DNA from: Acidiferrobacterales bacterium
Lineage (GTDB): Bacteria; Pseudomonadota; Gammaproteobacteria; Acidiferrobacterales; Sulfurifustaceae
NCBI GenBank assembly: GCA_015492195.1
Contig: WGFP01000046.1
Span: 1-10,663 of the forward strand
DNA: 10,663 nucleotides
Reading direction: 5' to 3'
Shown piece after piece: positions 1 through 9,764 of the stretch; within the stretch, counting starts at the first letter, position 1; each line of letters begins with the position of its first letter. A program made the position numbers and the translations under genes. The notes under the pieces were generated by a model that saw nothing but the letters and a program-made list of their open reading frames with translations, was not told where the DNA came from and searched no databases.

Positions 1-615
1 AAGGCCGGCGCCGACGCCGTCAAGGTCGGCATCGGGCCGGGGTCGATCTGTACCACGCGTATGGTGGCGGGCGTGGGCATGCCGCAACTCACAGCGATCA
101 TCAATGTCGTTGAGGCATTGAAAGGCACCGACGTGACGGTAATCGCGGATGGCGGTATTCGCTATTCCGGAGACATCGCCAAGGCGCTTGCGGCCGGCGC
201 GCACACGATCATGGTCGGCAGTTTGCTGGCCGGCACCGACGAGGCGCCGGGTCAGGTGGAAATTTACCAGGGTCGTTCCTACAAGACCTACCGGGGAATG
301 GGCTCGCTCGGCGCGATGGGCGAGGGGTCGAGCGACCGCTACTTCCAGGAAACGGCCGGCGGTGACAAGCTGGTGCCGGAAGGCGTGGAGGGCCGGGTGC
401 CCTACAAGGGCCCGATGGTGAACGTAATTCATCAGCTCATGGGCGGCCTGCGCGCGAGCATGGGCTACACGGGCAGCGCCGACATCGAGACGCTGCGTAC
501 GCAGTCCCGGTTCGTGCGCATCACCAACGCCGGTATCCGTGAGAGCCATGTGCACGATGTGGCGGTGACCAAAGAGGCGCCGAATTATCAACGAGAGAAT
601 TCCCAACGCGAATAA
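1..615 (+). CDS. guaB: IMP dehydrogenase, C-terminal part (5' end outside window)
   Basis: IMP dehydrogenase oxidises IMP to XMP with NAD+, the committed step of guanine nucleotide synthesis in the cytoplasm. The reading frame is open from base 1, so the gene begins upstream; about 204 C-terminal residues are visible, against roughly 487 for the whole enzyme. The first codons give the catalytic loop GPGSICTTR, whose Cys forms the thioimidate with IMP. Next come the phosphate-binding region (IADGGIRYSGDIAKALAAG, then MVGSLLAGTDE), the mobile flap (YRGMGSLGAM, then EGVEGRVPYKG) and the terminal ESHVHDV segment. The ATG at base 61 lies inside the catalytic domain and is not the start. guaA follows after a 92 bp spacer on the same strand, the usual guaBA arrangement. 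Identification is secure. Confidence 0.97.
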   Translation, partial: KAGADAVKVGIGPGSICTTRMVAGVGMPQLTAIINVVEALKGTDVTVIADGGIRYSGDIAKALAAGAHTIMVGSLLAGTDEAPGQVEIYQGRSYKTYRGMGSLGAMGEGSSDRYFQETAGGDKLVPEGVEGRVPYKGPMVNVIHQLMGGLRASMGYTGSADIETLRTQSRFVRITNAGIRESHVHDVAVTKEAPNYQRENSQRE

Positions 616-707
616 ACGAAAAGTGGCAAAATACAAGATCGCTGCAAATGCTTGGCTATAAATTTGTTACTCGCTGCCTGTTATCCGTTACTCGCTGCTG
701 ATTTTTT

Positions 708-2285
<1,578 letters not shown>

Positions 2286-2288
2286 CCG

Positions 2289-2346
2289 GAACTGGCTGAC
2301 ATTGTCTGGCGCTGATAGGCAATAGCGCTATTCCTGTAGCCAGTTC
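2289..2346. repeat. Inverted repeat after guaA with inner palindrome
   Basis: GAACTGGCT (2289-2297) is perfectly complementary to AGCCAGTTC (2338-2346). Inside lies a separate 12 bp perfect palindrome, AATAGCGCTATT (2321-2332). A T-rich stretch (ttcttcactttt) follows. It could end guaA transcription, but the 40 bp spacer and interrupted T-run make it a weak terminator. The right arm overlaps the last codons of the vapC remnant on the other strand, so the symmetry may be partly accidental. Confidence 0.4.
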
Positions 2347-2690
2347 TTCACTTTTAGTCCGGGCCTCAGGAGAACTCCCTGACATTTACGCTCACAACCG
2401 TAAGCTCACTTGCAAGTGCATGGGCGGCAATCAGCAGATCATTTGGCCCGATGGGCATACTCTGGCGTGTCAGGTAGTGGCGTAATGTTGCATGCTGTCG
2501 GTCGGCGTGCATCTAAAGCGGCAGGATTTTTAGCGCGGAGAGGATCAGATCGACACGATCCGCAAATTTCGTAGAGTTTGGCTTGGTGACACCGTAGCGC
2601 AATTCTGCAGCGGCGACGATGTTGGTGTAGATGCTATCCTCGCCTGTCTTGGCGATCCGGGTTGCTAATGTGTCTTGTCCTTGTCTGTCG
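2328..2690 (-). pseudogene. vapC: VapC-type PIN-domain toxin remnant
   Basis: On the minus strand this stretch translates into a recognisable PIN-domain ribonuclease of the VapC toxin family, broken in three places. From about 2689 it reads DRQGQDTLATRIAKTGED, then IYTNIVAAAELRYG, typical of the first third of VapC. An in-frame TAG (2515-2513) interrupts it after LKILPL. It resumes with HYLTRQSMPIGPNDLLIAAHALA, the segment with the conserved NDxLIAAHA acidic site, and VREFS. A frameshift near 2364-2371 is then needed to reach the usual ending RPGLKVKNWLQE and a stop at 2330-2328. The N-terminus with the first catalytic Asp (MLDTN-type) is absent; its place is taken by the 3' end of oxyR. No vapB antitoxin gene is visible. 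Family assignment rests on motif recognition; it cannot be functional as it stands. Confidence 0.78.
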
Positions 2691-3656
2691 CGGCTTTTCC
2701 TTTGAAGTCATGCCAGCCACTACCTGGACGGATGAATGGCCGTGCAATACCCGGACTGTTGCCGGAAGATTCGCCTGCAACAACTGTGCAAAAGCCTCAA
2801 GCACTTGGTGCCGTGGAAAGCTGTGCCGATAAACCAGCGAGATCCGGCGAAAAGTATCCGGCAGTTGCAGCTCACGCATTGCCAGTCCCCGCTTGTGCGC
2901 CGATACTGTTTCCACCGCCAGCGCCGGCAGCAGGGTACTGCCAAAACCCGCTGCCACCATCTGCAGCAATGTTTCCAGGCTGGTCGCGCGCAGGTCGGCC
3001 AGTTCTCCCTGCGCCCTGCGCTCGTGAATGTGACAGATCTTCATCACCTGTTCCGCCAAGCAGTGCCCTTCCGTCAGCAGAAGCAGGTCGGCGCAATCCA
3101 GGTCGGCCTGCGTAATCGTCTGTTTTTCCGAAAGCGGGTGCCTGCGCGGATGCACCAGCCAGAAAGGCTCGTCAAACAGGGGAATACTTTCATATTCCCG
3201 TTCTTCAACCGGCGTCGCCAGCAATGCCGCATCGATTTCATGCCTGCCCAGACGCAGGATCAAGGTATTCGTCATCTCTTCCGACGGCACCAGCTTGATC
3301 TGGGGATATTGCTTCCGCAGCGGTTGCAGTATCAGCGGCAGAAGGTAGGGACTGAGTGTGGGAATCACTCCCATGCGCAGCGGCCCGAGCAGTGGATCAT
3401 GGTGAGACCGTGCCAGTTGCTGTAGGGCATCAGCCTGCTCAAGCACCCGCCGGGCCTGTGCCACAATTGCTTCCCCGGCAGCCGTGGTAACCACCGAATG
3501 CCTGCTGCGCTCAAATAGGCATACGCCCAGTTCCTGCTCCAGCTTTTTTATCTGGCCACTGAGGGTAGGCTGACTGACGAAACAGTGTTCAGCAGCCAGG
3601 CCAAAATGTTGCCTGTCTGCGACCGCCACCAGATATTTCAGATCTCTCAGGTTCAT
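2634..3656 (-). CDS. oxyR: Hydrogen peroxide-sensing LysR-family regulator OxyR
   Basis: OxyR is a cytoplasmic LysR-family activator switched on when H2O2 drives an intramolecular disulfide. The N-terminal winged helix-turn-helix is clear (MNLRDLKYLVAVAD, then VSQPTLSGQIKKLEQELG, residues 1-44). The regulatory domain carries both redox cysteines, Cys199 in TEGHCLAEQ and Cys208 in KICHI, at the same numbers as in E. coli OxyR, and the RATSLETL segment beside them. The start is supported by a GGAG 8 nt upstream on the minus strand (3668-3665). At 340 residues the protein is about 35 longer than E. coli OxyR. The excess tail (from about residue 306, rich in Arg, Lys and Thr) is not family-like, and its last 18 codons overlap the vapC remnant out of frame, so it looks acquired at a junction. 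It is divergent from katG and shares the operator region, so it very probably controls katG and itself. Confidence 0.93.
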   Translation of the reverse strand: MNLRDLKYLVAVADRQHFGLAAEHCFVSQPTLSGQIKKLEQELGVCLFERSRHSVVTTAAGEAIVAQARRVLEQADALQQLARSHHDPLLGPLRMGVIPTLSPYLLPLILQPLRKQYPQIKLVPSEEMTNTLILRLGRHEIDAALLATPVEEREYESIPLFDEPFWLVHPRRHPLSEKQTITQADLDCADLLLLTEGHCLAEQVMKICHIHERRAQGELADLRATSLETLLQMVAAGFGSTLLPALAVETVSAHKRGLAMRELQLPDTFRRISLVYRHSFPRHQVLEAFAQLLQANLPATVRVLHGHSSVQVVAGMTSKEKPRQTRTRHISNPDRQDRRG

Positions 3657-3681
3657 CGTTACTGCTCCGGCCGGCCACTTG

Positions 3682-3718
3682 ATAGGACATACCTATCAAC
3701 ATTATAGATATAAACAAT
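3682..3718. promoter_or_regulatory. OxyR operator between oxyR and katG
   Basis: Four tetranucleotides follow the OxyR recognition pattern of ATAG-n7-CTAT-n7-ATAG-n7-CTAT exactly in spacing: ATAG (3682-3685), CTAT (3693-3696), ATAG (3704-3707), CAAT (3715-3718), each separated by 7 bases. Only the last differs from consensus, by one base. The site begins 26 bp upstream of the oxyR start codon and lies just upstream of the likely katG promoter. That fits activation of katG and autorepression of oxyR. A perfect -10-like TATAAT on the minus strand (3706-3701) lies inside the operator, as expected for an autorepressed promoter, but no good -35 stands 16-18 bp from it. Confidence 0.85.
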
Positions 3719-3748
3719 TTCAAAGATATATCAACCCGGTTTTATAGT
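3718..3748 (+). promoter_or_regulatory. Probable katG promoter
   Basis: TATAGT (3743-3748) matches the -10 consensus in 5 of 6 positions. The region 16-19 bp upstream (around 3718-3725, tttcaaag) is a poor -35. A weak -35 directly abutting an OxyR site is typical of OxyR-activated promoters, where the regulator contacts RNA polymerase. The start of transcription would fall near 3755, giving a leader of about 70 nt before katG. Confidence 0.5.
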
Positions 3749-3825
3749 TGATCCATGTCCGGCAAGGCCTGGTTTTACACCTGCCATCCGGTATTTGTAC
3801 AACATCAATTTTCAGGAGAGAAATC

Positions 3826-6012
<2,187 letters not shown>

Positions 6013-6044
6013 ATCTGAAAAGTGTTGATTCACCAAGCTAGACT

Positions 6045-6072
6045 AGCCCCTCCTGAACAGGAGGGGCTTTTT
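6045..6072 (+). terminator. Rho-independent terminator of katG
   Basis: A perfect 10 bp stem, AGCCCCTCCT (6045-6054) with AGGAGGGGCT (6059-6068), closes a GAAC tetraloop and is followed by a run of T. It lies 33 bp after the katG stop codon. Confidence 0.92.
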
Positions 6073-6183
6073 AATCCCAGTCGGCCAGACTTGAAAACAA
6101 CATCACAGAGCCCGGCACCGGTACCGCGGATATTGATACATTACCGAAATACACCTCACAGTGGTGCCGGAATTCCGACGGCC

Positions 6184-6604
6184 CACTCCTCATATACTGA
6201 TTCGGGCGGCTGGTGAGTGGCCCCGACCTTACGATCTCAATCCAGTACCCACGGATATCAAACCACGTGTTTTGACAACGGCCGTTGATCTCGATGATGG
6301 CTCGGCCTCGCTGGGCTTGGCAATGAATGTGGTGGGTTACTTTGAGCTGAATGAAGACAAAGCGCAGGTGATTGCAGTCGAAGTCGGGCAACAAGTGGCG
6401 ACATGGCGTGAAATGGTGGCGCGACTAGGCCTTATACAAGCCGAGATTGATCGTATGGCATCAGCTTTTGGGCATGAAGATTTATTGCTGCAATTGCGGA
6501 GTAATAACGACCAGGAGCAGCATTTTTTTAACATGGTATTTTTCATGGTATTATCACTTGCATCAACAGTTAAGTCATTGAAAATAAATTGTAAAAACGG
6601 CTAA
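6184..6604 (+). pseudogene. hipA: HipA-family kinase toxin, C-terminal remnant
   Basis: HipA toxins are Ser/Thr kinases that phosphorylate glutamyl-tRNA synthetase and are held by the HipB antitoxin. Only the C-terminal quarter is left. The frame first reads HSSYTDSGGW, then hits a TGA (6214-6216) where the family usually has Arg. It continues VAPT, and one extra T at about 6229 shifts it into the frame reading YDLNPVPTDIKPRVLTTAVD, LDDGSASLGLAMNVVGYFEL and IDRMASAFGHEDL. That run matches the end of environmental HipA proteins closely. After about 6510 the frame continues to a stop at 6602-6604 with a hydrophobic tail not expected in HipA, so the original stop is lost. The kinase active site and hipB are absent. 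A GTG at 6161 would allow a 147-residue product, but I see no ribosome site and regard it as dead. Confidence 0.78.
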
Positions 6605-6652
6605 TTTACAATAGAGTGAGGATAAATTGGGTAAGGTGTTAAAGGGTGAGGT

Positions 6653-7171
6653 ATGAAAAAAAGTAATCCACGTGAAAAATCTGACCCCTCGCCCCCAACT
6701 CACCACTCCTCGTTCGACGAGCGATGGATGCGCCGCGCGCTGGAACTTGCCAAATACGCGGAGGAAGTAGGCGAAGTCCCAGTCGGCGCATTGGTGATCA
6801 AAGATAATAAAATTATCGGTGAAGGCTGGAATCAGCCGATTCATAACCAAGATCCGACGGCACATGCCGAGGTGGTGGCGTTGCGCGACGCGGCCAAGCA
6901 TGTCGAGAATTACCGTTTGCCCGATACCACGCTCTACGTCACGCTCGAACCGTGCGTCATGTGCGCGGGGGCCATTGTGCATGCGCGCGTGGCGCGCGTG
7001 GTGTACGGCGCGGCTGATCTTCAGAATGGCGCCGGCGGTTCGGTGTTTAATCTGCTTCAGGCCCCGCCGCTCAATCACAGCGCCCAGGTTGCGGGTGGGA
7101 TATTGAGCGAGGAATGCAGCGAACTGCTTAAAAATTTTTTCGCCGCCCGGCGCTTGGATTGTGAATCGTGA
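6653..7171 (+). CDS. tadA: tRNA adenosine(34) deaminase TadA
   Basis: TadA converts A34 to inosine in the wobble position of tRNA-Arg(ACG), allowing it to read CGU, CGC and CGA codons; it is a zinc-dependent cytoplasmic homodimer. The 172-residue sequence carries the deaminase signature: His71 and the proton-shuttling Glu73 in TAHAEVVALRDA, and zinc-binding Cys101 and Cys104 in LEPCVMCAGAIVHARV. The segment EVPVGALVIKDNKIIGEGWN precedes it as in E. coli. The N-terminus is about 15 residues longer than the core and Lys/Ser/Pro-rich; a purine-rich gggtgaggt directly precedes the ATG. The last codons (GAA TCG TGA) lie inside a repeat that continues into the spacer, so the C-terminus has been shaped by it. 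It converges with mltF. Confidence 0.95.
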   Translation: MKKSNPREKSDPSPPTHHSSFDERWMRRALELAKYAEEVGEVPVGALVIKDNKIIGEGWNQPIHNQDPTAHAEVVALRDAAKHVENYRLPDTTLYVTLEPCVMCAGAIVHARVARVVYGAADLQNGAGGSVFNLLQAPPLNHSAQVAGGILSEECSELLKNFFAARRLDCES

Positions 7172-7235
7172 GCCGTAAATCGTGAACCGTGGCGCCTAGT
7201 AACCGGTACATCACGATTCACGCTTTACGACTCAC
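7164..7235. repeat. Inverted and direct repeats between convergent tadA and mltF
   Basis: The arms 7168-7186 (gtgagccgtaaatcgtgaa) and 7217-7235 are complementary at 17 of 19 positions. The left arm also contains an imperfect direct repeat, aatcgtgagccgt (7165-7176) and aatcgtgaaccgt (7178-7190). The element overlaps the tadA stop codon and stops 9 bp short of the mltF stop. It could act as a bidirectional terminator, though T-runs are missing, or it may be a copy of a dispersed intergenic repeat. Confidence 0.65.
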
Positions 7236-7244
7236 AACCCACGA

Positions 7245-8693
7245 TCATATTGCCGGTGCCTTGAGTTTAAGCGCTTCCGACGTGTTTCTGGCTTTTTCCT
7301 CTTCATCAATTTTGACCAAGACATCGTAGTAGGTGCGTACGCGATTTACAAAGGCAACCGGCTCCCGCCCGCGCGCAAAACCATATTTTGTTTGACTGTA
7401 CCATTTTTTTTCAGCGAGTAGTGGAAGGCGTTCCTTGACGTCGTTCCATTTATTGGGATCACCGCCCTGTTTTTGCGTGAGGATGCGCGCATCTTCCAAA
7501 TGGTTATAGCCGACGTTATACGAAGCAAGCGCCATCCATAGACGATCCGGGCCGGTGATAGTTTTAGGCATACGGTCCATTATAAGACGAAGATAGCGCG
7601 CACCTCCGTCGATACTCTGTTCCGGATCGACCCGGTCTTTTACTCCCATTTGTTTGGCCGTTTCTTTGGTCAGCATCATGATGCCGCGCACCCCGGTGGG
7701 TGACTTCGCCCTGGGGTTCCAGTATGATTCCTGGTAACCCATTGCGGCGAGTAAGCGCCAGTCAAGGCCGTATTTTTTGGCTGTTTTTTCAAACAGGAGC
7801 TGATATTGCGGCAGACGGTTTTGAATTCTCAACTGGTAAACGGTTAGATTAATAAAGTTCGAGCTACCGGCGGCGCCGTAGTAGCGTTCGATAAGGTGTC
7901 CAAGCTCGCCCGAATTTCGATACTTTTCCAAAAACTTTTCAGCGGCTTTGTACAGGCTGTCATCATCGTCCAGGGGGAAGGCCCAGGCCAACGCCTCGGG
8001 CTTTTGAATATTGAACGCCACCTGCAATTCCGGAAAGAATTGCCGGTTCAAGACAACGATATGAGAGTCGGCAATGGTAATTTCCAACAGCCCCTCCCAA
8101 ACCATTTGCAGAAGTTCCTCGGTTTGTTTGTCCTCGGATTCAATCCATTTCAGATTCGGATACTTTTGTTTTAGCTCGTTCAGACGTTCGACATAACTGG
8201 TCCCGGAATGTACCTCGATTTGTCGACCTACCAGATCTTGCGGGCCGGTGGGACGCGTTGTCCCCAGCCGGTAGACCACCTGTTGTCTGATTTCCTGGTA
8301 GGATTTGGTGAATTTCACCAGCTTTCGCCGTGTTTCCGTTATGGTCAGTCCAGCGGCGGCCATGTCGGCTTTGGCATTGATGAGCATGGGAATCACATCG
8401 TTGAATTTGTCTGCAACGACAATTTTAAGCTCAACGCCTAGATCGTCCGCGAAAGCCTTGGCCAGATCATATTCAAAGCCGGCAGGACCCCCCGGGCCTT
8501 CGTAATAAGTCGTCGGACTGACATAGGTGAGCACGGTGAGTTTCCCGGCGGACTTGATTGCCTGGAGTTTGTTGTCTTCAAACAATGAGCAGGAGGAAAG
8601 GAAGAGGGCGAAGATGGCCGATAAAAAAGGATAAGTTATTTGAGAACCAAAACGCCATCCAAGTTGTGTGGTTACGTTTGTCGAATTGGACAT
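7245..8693 (-). CDS. mltF: Membrane-bound lytic murein transglycosylase F
   Basis: MltF cleaves the MurNAc-GlcNAc bond of peptidoglycan, forming 1,6-anhydromuropeptides, and is attached to the inner face of the outer membrane. The 482-residue protein has an N-terminal hydrophobic segment (about 20-35) ending in LSSC, a usable lipobox with Cys35. A periplasmic solute-binding-like domain follows (about 45-275; GKLTVLTYVSPTTYYEG, then GFEYDLAKAFADDLG). Next is the SLT catalytic domain (about 295-450) with catalytic Glu322 in AAMGYQESYWNPRA, then SPTGVRGIMMLT and ALASYNVGYNHLEDA. This two-domain order defines MltF. The start lies about 11 residues before the hydrophobic segment, longer than a usual lipoprotein n-region, and no Shine-Dalgarno sequence stands out, so a later start is possible. 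It converges with tadA. Confidence 0.94.
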   Translation of the reverse strand: MSNSTNVTTQLGWRFGSQITYPFLSAIFALFLSSCSLFEDNKLQAIKSAGKLTVLTYVSPTTYYEGPGGPAGFEYDLAKAFADDLGVELKIVVADKFNDVIPMLINAKADMAAAGLTITETRRKLVKFTKSYQEIRQQVVYRLGTTRPTGPQDLVGRQIEVHSGTSYVERLNELKQKYPNLKWIESEDKQTEELLQMVWEGLLEITIADSHIVVLNRQFFPELQVAFNIQKPEALAWAFPLDDDDSLYKAAEKFLEKYRNSGELGHLIERYYGAAGSSNFINLTVYQLRIQNRLPQYQLLFEKTAKKYGLDWRLLAAMGYQESYWNPRAKSPTGVRGIMMLTKETAKQMGVKDRVDPEQSIDGGARYLRLIMDRMPKTITGPDRLWMALASYNVGYNHLEDARILTQKQGGDPNKWNDVKERLPLLAEKKWYSQTKYGFARGREPVAFVNRVRTYYDVLVKIDEEEKARNTSEALKLKAPAI

Positions 8694-8757
8694 GATTCTA
8701 GCCTAGCGCCGACGTTGGCGGATGTCACGATTATGGCCTGTCCCCAAGGGAGGGCGC

Positions 8758-8766
8758 TGGTATAAT
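8758..8766 (+). promoter_or_regulatory. Extended -10 promoter for tRNA-Ser(CGA)
   Basis: TGGTATAAT is a perfect -10 hexamer (8761-8766) with the upstream TG of an extended -10. No good -35 is seen at 17 bp. Transcription should start near 8773, giving a leader of about 45 nt before the tRNA. Confidence 0.6.
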
Positions 8767-8817
8767 AAAATACCGTATTGTTTCGGCTGGCAACATCAAA
8801 TTAAGCCATGTCGCCCC

Positions 8818-8908
8818 GGAGAGGTACCGAAGCGGTCATACCGGCGCAGACTCGAAATCTGTTGGGGGCGTAAGCCCCACGTGGGTTCGAATCCCACCCT
8901 CTCCGCCA
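8818..8908 (+). tRNA. tRNA-Ser, anticodon CGA
   Basis: The acceptor stem pairs GGAGAGG (8818-8824) with CCTCTCC (8898-8904), followed by discriminator G and an encoded CCA (8906-8908). The anticodon loop CTCGAAA is closed by GCAGA/TCTGT and gives anticodon CGA, reading UCG. The long variable arm (GGGGC, loop GTAA, GCCCC) is typical of serine tRNAs. The T arm is GTGGG, TTCGAAT, CCCAC. The 91 nt length fits the class II fold. Confidence 0.96.
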
Positions 8909-8963
8909 TCTTCTCCTTCTGCGGGTCAAAAAGACCCGCAGAAGGAGAAGATAATTATTTTTA
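8909..8963 (+). terminator. Long perfect hairpin directly after tRNA-Ser(CGA)
   Basis: A perfect stem of 19-20 bp (left arm 8908/8909-8927, right arm 8933-8951/8952) encloses an AAAAA loop. Its outer pair would use the A of the tRNA CCA. It is followed by aattattttt, a broken T-run that could end transcription. The core GGGTC/GACCC and the outer CTTCT/AGAAG plus ATAATT are shared with the hairpin after the second tRNA; the middle of the stem is not, yet pairs perfectly in both. Confidence 0.8.
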
Positions 8964-8964
8964 G

Positions 8965-9064
8965 AGGATGAGAACCCGCAGGGTGAAGAATCCTGCTGTA
9001 CAAGGACGTACGAATGCCGCGAAGCCCATGGATGGGCGAGAGCGGCCACCCTCTCCGCCATCTT
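8965..9064 (+). repeat. Multi-hairpin element ending in a copy of the tRNA-Ser(CGA) 3' end (unit A)
   Basis: The last 19 bp, ccaccctctccgccatctt (9046-9064), repeat exactly the 3' end of the upstream tRNA plus 4 bp of flank (8894-8912), 152 bp apart. The rest is structured: AGGGTG (8980-8985) can pair with CACCCT (9047-9052). Inside that, GCCGC (9016-9020) pairs with GCGGC (9042-9046) around a GCCCA/TGGGC hairpin (9024-9028 and 9033-9037). The opening GATGAGAACCCG and the segment GAATGCCGCGAAG (9011-9023) recur in unit B. Whether it is a stable RNA, a processed 3' trailer or a mobile remnant cannot be decided from sequence. The antisense ORF across it is an artefact. Confidence 0.7.
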
Positions 9065-9172
9065 TTCGTGAAGGGAAGGCTCGGATATCCCCTCGATGAT
9101 ATGCCGCCGTTGCGGGCAATCCCCGGCTGGTTTACCCTTCGCGTCCTTAGTGTGCCGGCGAAGGGTTGATCC
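9065..9172. other. Spacer between unit A and tRNA-Ser(GGA), with one hairpin
   Basis: No gene is visible here. ACCCTTCGC (9134-9142) and GCGAAGGGT (9158-9166) form a 9 bp perfect stem with a 15 nt loop ending 6 bp before the tRNA. No clear promoter for the second tRNA was found, so it may be read from the 8758 promoter or from a weak one here. Confidence 0.5.
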
Positions 9173-9263
<91 letters not shown>

Positions 9264-9264
9264 C

Positions 9265-9307
9265 CTTCTTTACCTGGAGGGTCAAATAGACCCTCCAGGT
9301 AAAGAAG
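9265..9307 (+). terminator. Long perfect hairpin directly after tRNA-Ser(GGA)
   Basis: A perfect 19 bp stem (9265-9283 with 9289-9307) encloses AAATA. It sits where the first tRNA has its hairpin and shares the GGGTC/GACCC core and following ATAATT, but has a different, fully paired middle. It lacks a T-run (ataattgg follows), so it is a poor classical terminator and may instead mark a 3' trailer processing or stop point. Confidence 0.65.
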
Positions 9308-9452
9308 ATAATTGGAGCATGAGAACCCGGGCAGAGGGTTCGACAAATTCGCCGGGAGCGAATTTGAACGCCGCGAAGCGGCGGCCCGAAGGGCGGAGCG
9401 CAGGGATGCGCGGAGTAATCCCTCCCTCTCCGCCATTCTTTATTATTTTTTT
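9308..9452 (+). repeat. Multi-hairpin element ending in a copy of the tRNA-Ser(GGA) 3' end (unit B)
   Basis: The 19 bp aatccctccctctccgcca (9417-9435) repeats exactly the 3' end of the preceding tRNA (9245-9263), 172 bp apart. A second fragment of the same T arm, gagggttcga (9334-9343, matching 9236-9245), lies upstream. The two pieces together are the T arm and acceptor 3' strand of tRNA-Ser(GGA), split in the T loop by 73 bp. That insert folds into four successive hairpins: AAATTCGC/GCGAATTT (9345-9365), CGCCGC-GAA-GCGGCG (9369-9383), GCCC-GAA-GGGC (9384-9394) and GCGCA-GGGA-TGCGC (9398-9411). A T-rich tail (tttattattttttt) follows the copy and could end a transcript. Function unknown. Confidence 0.7.
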
Positions 9453-9764
9453 ATCAAACAGTTATTGGCGATAATTTATGTTTTATATCACTATTATTTT
9501 GCCCGATTAGCTCCCGATTCATCTTTTTGTGTCGTCTTGTCAGGTGATTTCCGGCGCTCCCTTGTTCGTCGCTCTGATCCCGCGATATGTATTTCTTCAC
9601 CATTCCATCTTCTTTACACATACGGCGTCTCCGTTCCGTATCCCTTCATGCTGCTGGTTGGCATTCAGCTATAACTTTGCGACGCAAGAGCGGGGAACGG
9701 CAAAAGTAAAAGAAAGGACAAGGGATGCTACCTCTCCGGCTCTGCTTTTACTTTTGTGTGCATA
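9453..9764. other. AT-rich intergenic stretch without a credible gene
   Basis: Both strands show only short frames without ribosome sites or familiar motifs. The composition is more AT-rich than the flanking genes. The only structure I can support is the inverted repeat near its end (9701-9756). Confidence 0.6.
9701..9756. repeat. 12 bp perfect inverted repeat
   Basis: CAAAAGTAAAAG (9701-9712) and CTTTTACTTTTG (9745-9756) are perfect complements separated by 32 bp. The right arm on the plus strand and the left arm on the minus strand are T-rich. It could be a weak bidirectional terminator, the ends of a tiny element, or one copy of a dispersed repeat. Confidence 0.7.

Noticed and set aside
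657..662. TATAAA as an internal promoter for guaA
   Set aside because: No acceptable -35 stands 16-18 bp upstream, and guaB and guaA are normally co-transcribed.
2736..3425. 229-residue plus-strand ORF opposite oxyR
   Set aside because: It is a shadow of oxyR. The oxyR frame has the full LysR domain and both redox cysteines.
3748..3825. TTG-initiated 26-residue N-terminal extension of KatG
   Set aside because: The TTG overlaps the predicted -10 and lies before the expected transcript start. It has no ribosome site and would precede a clear signal peptide; the ATG at 3826 has AGGAGAG at 5 nt.
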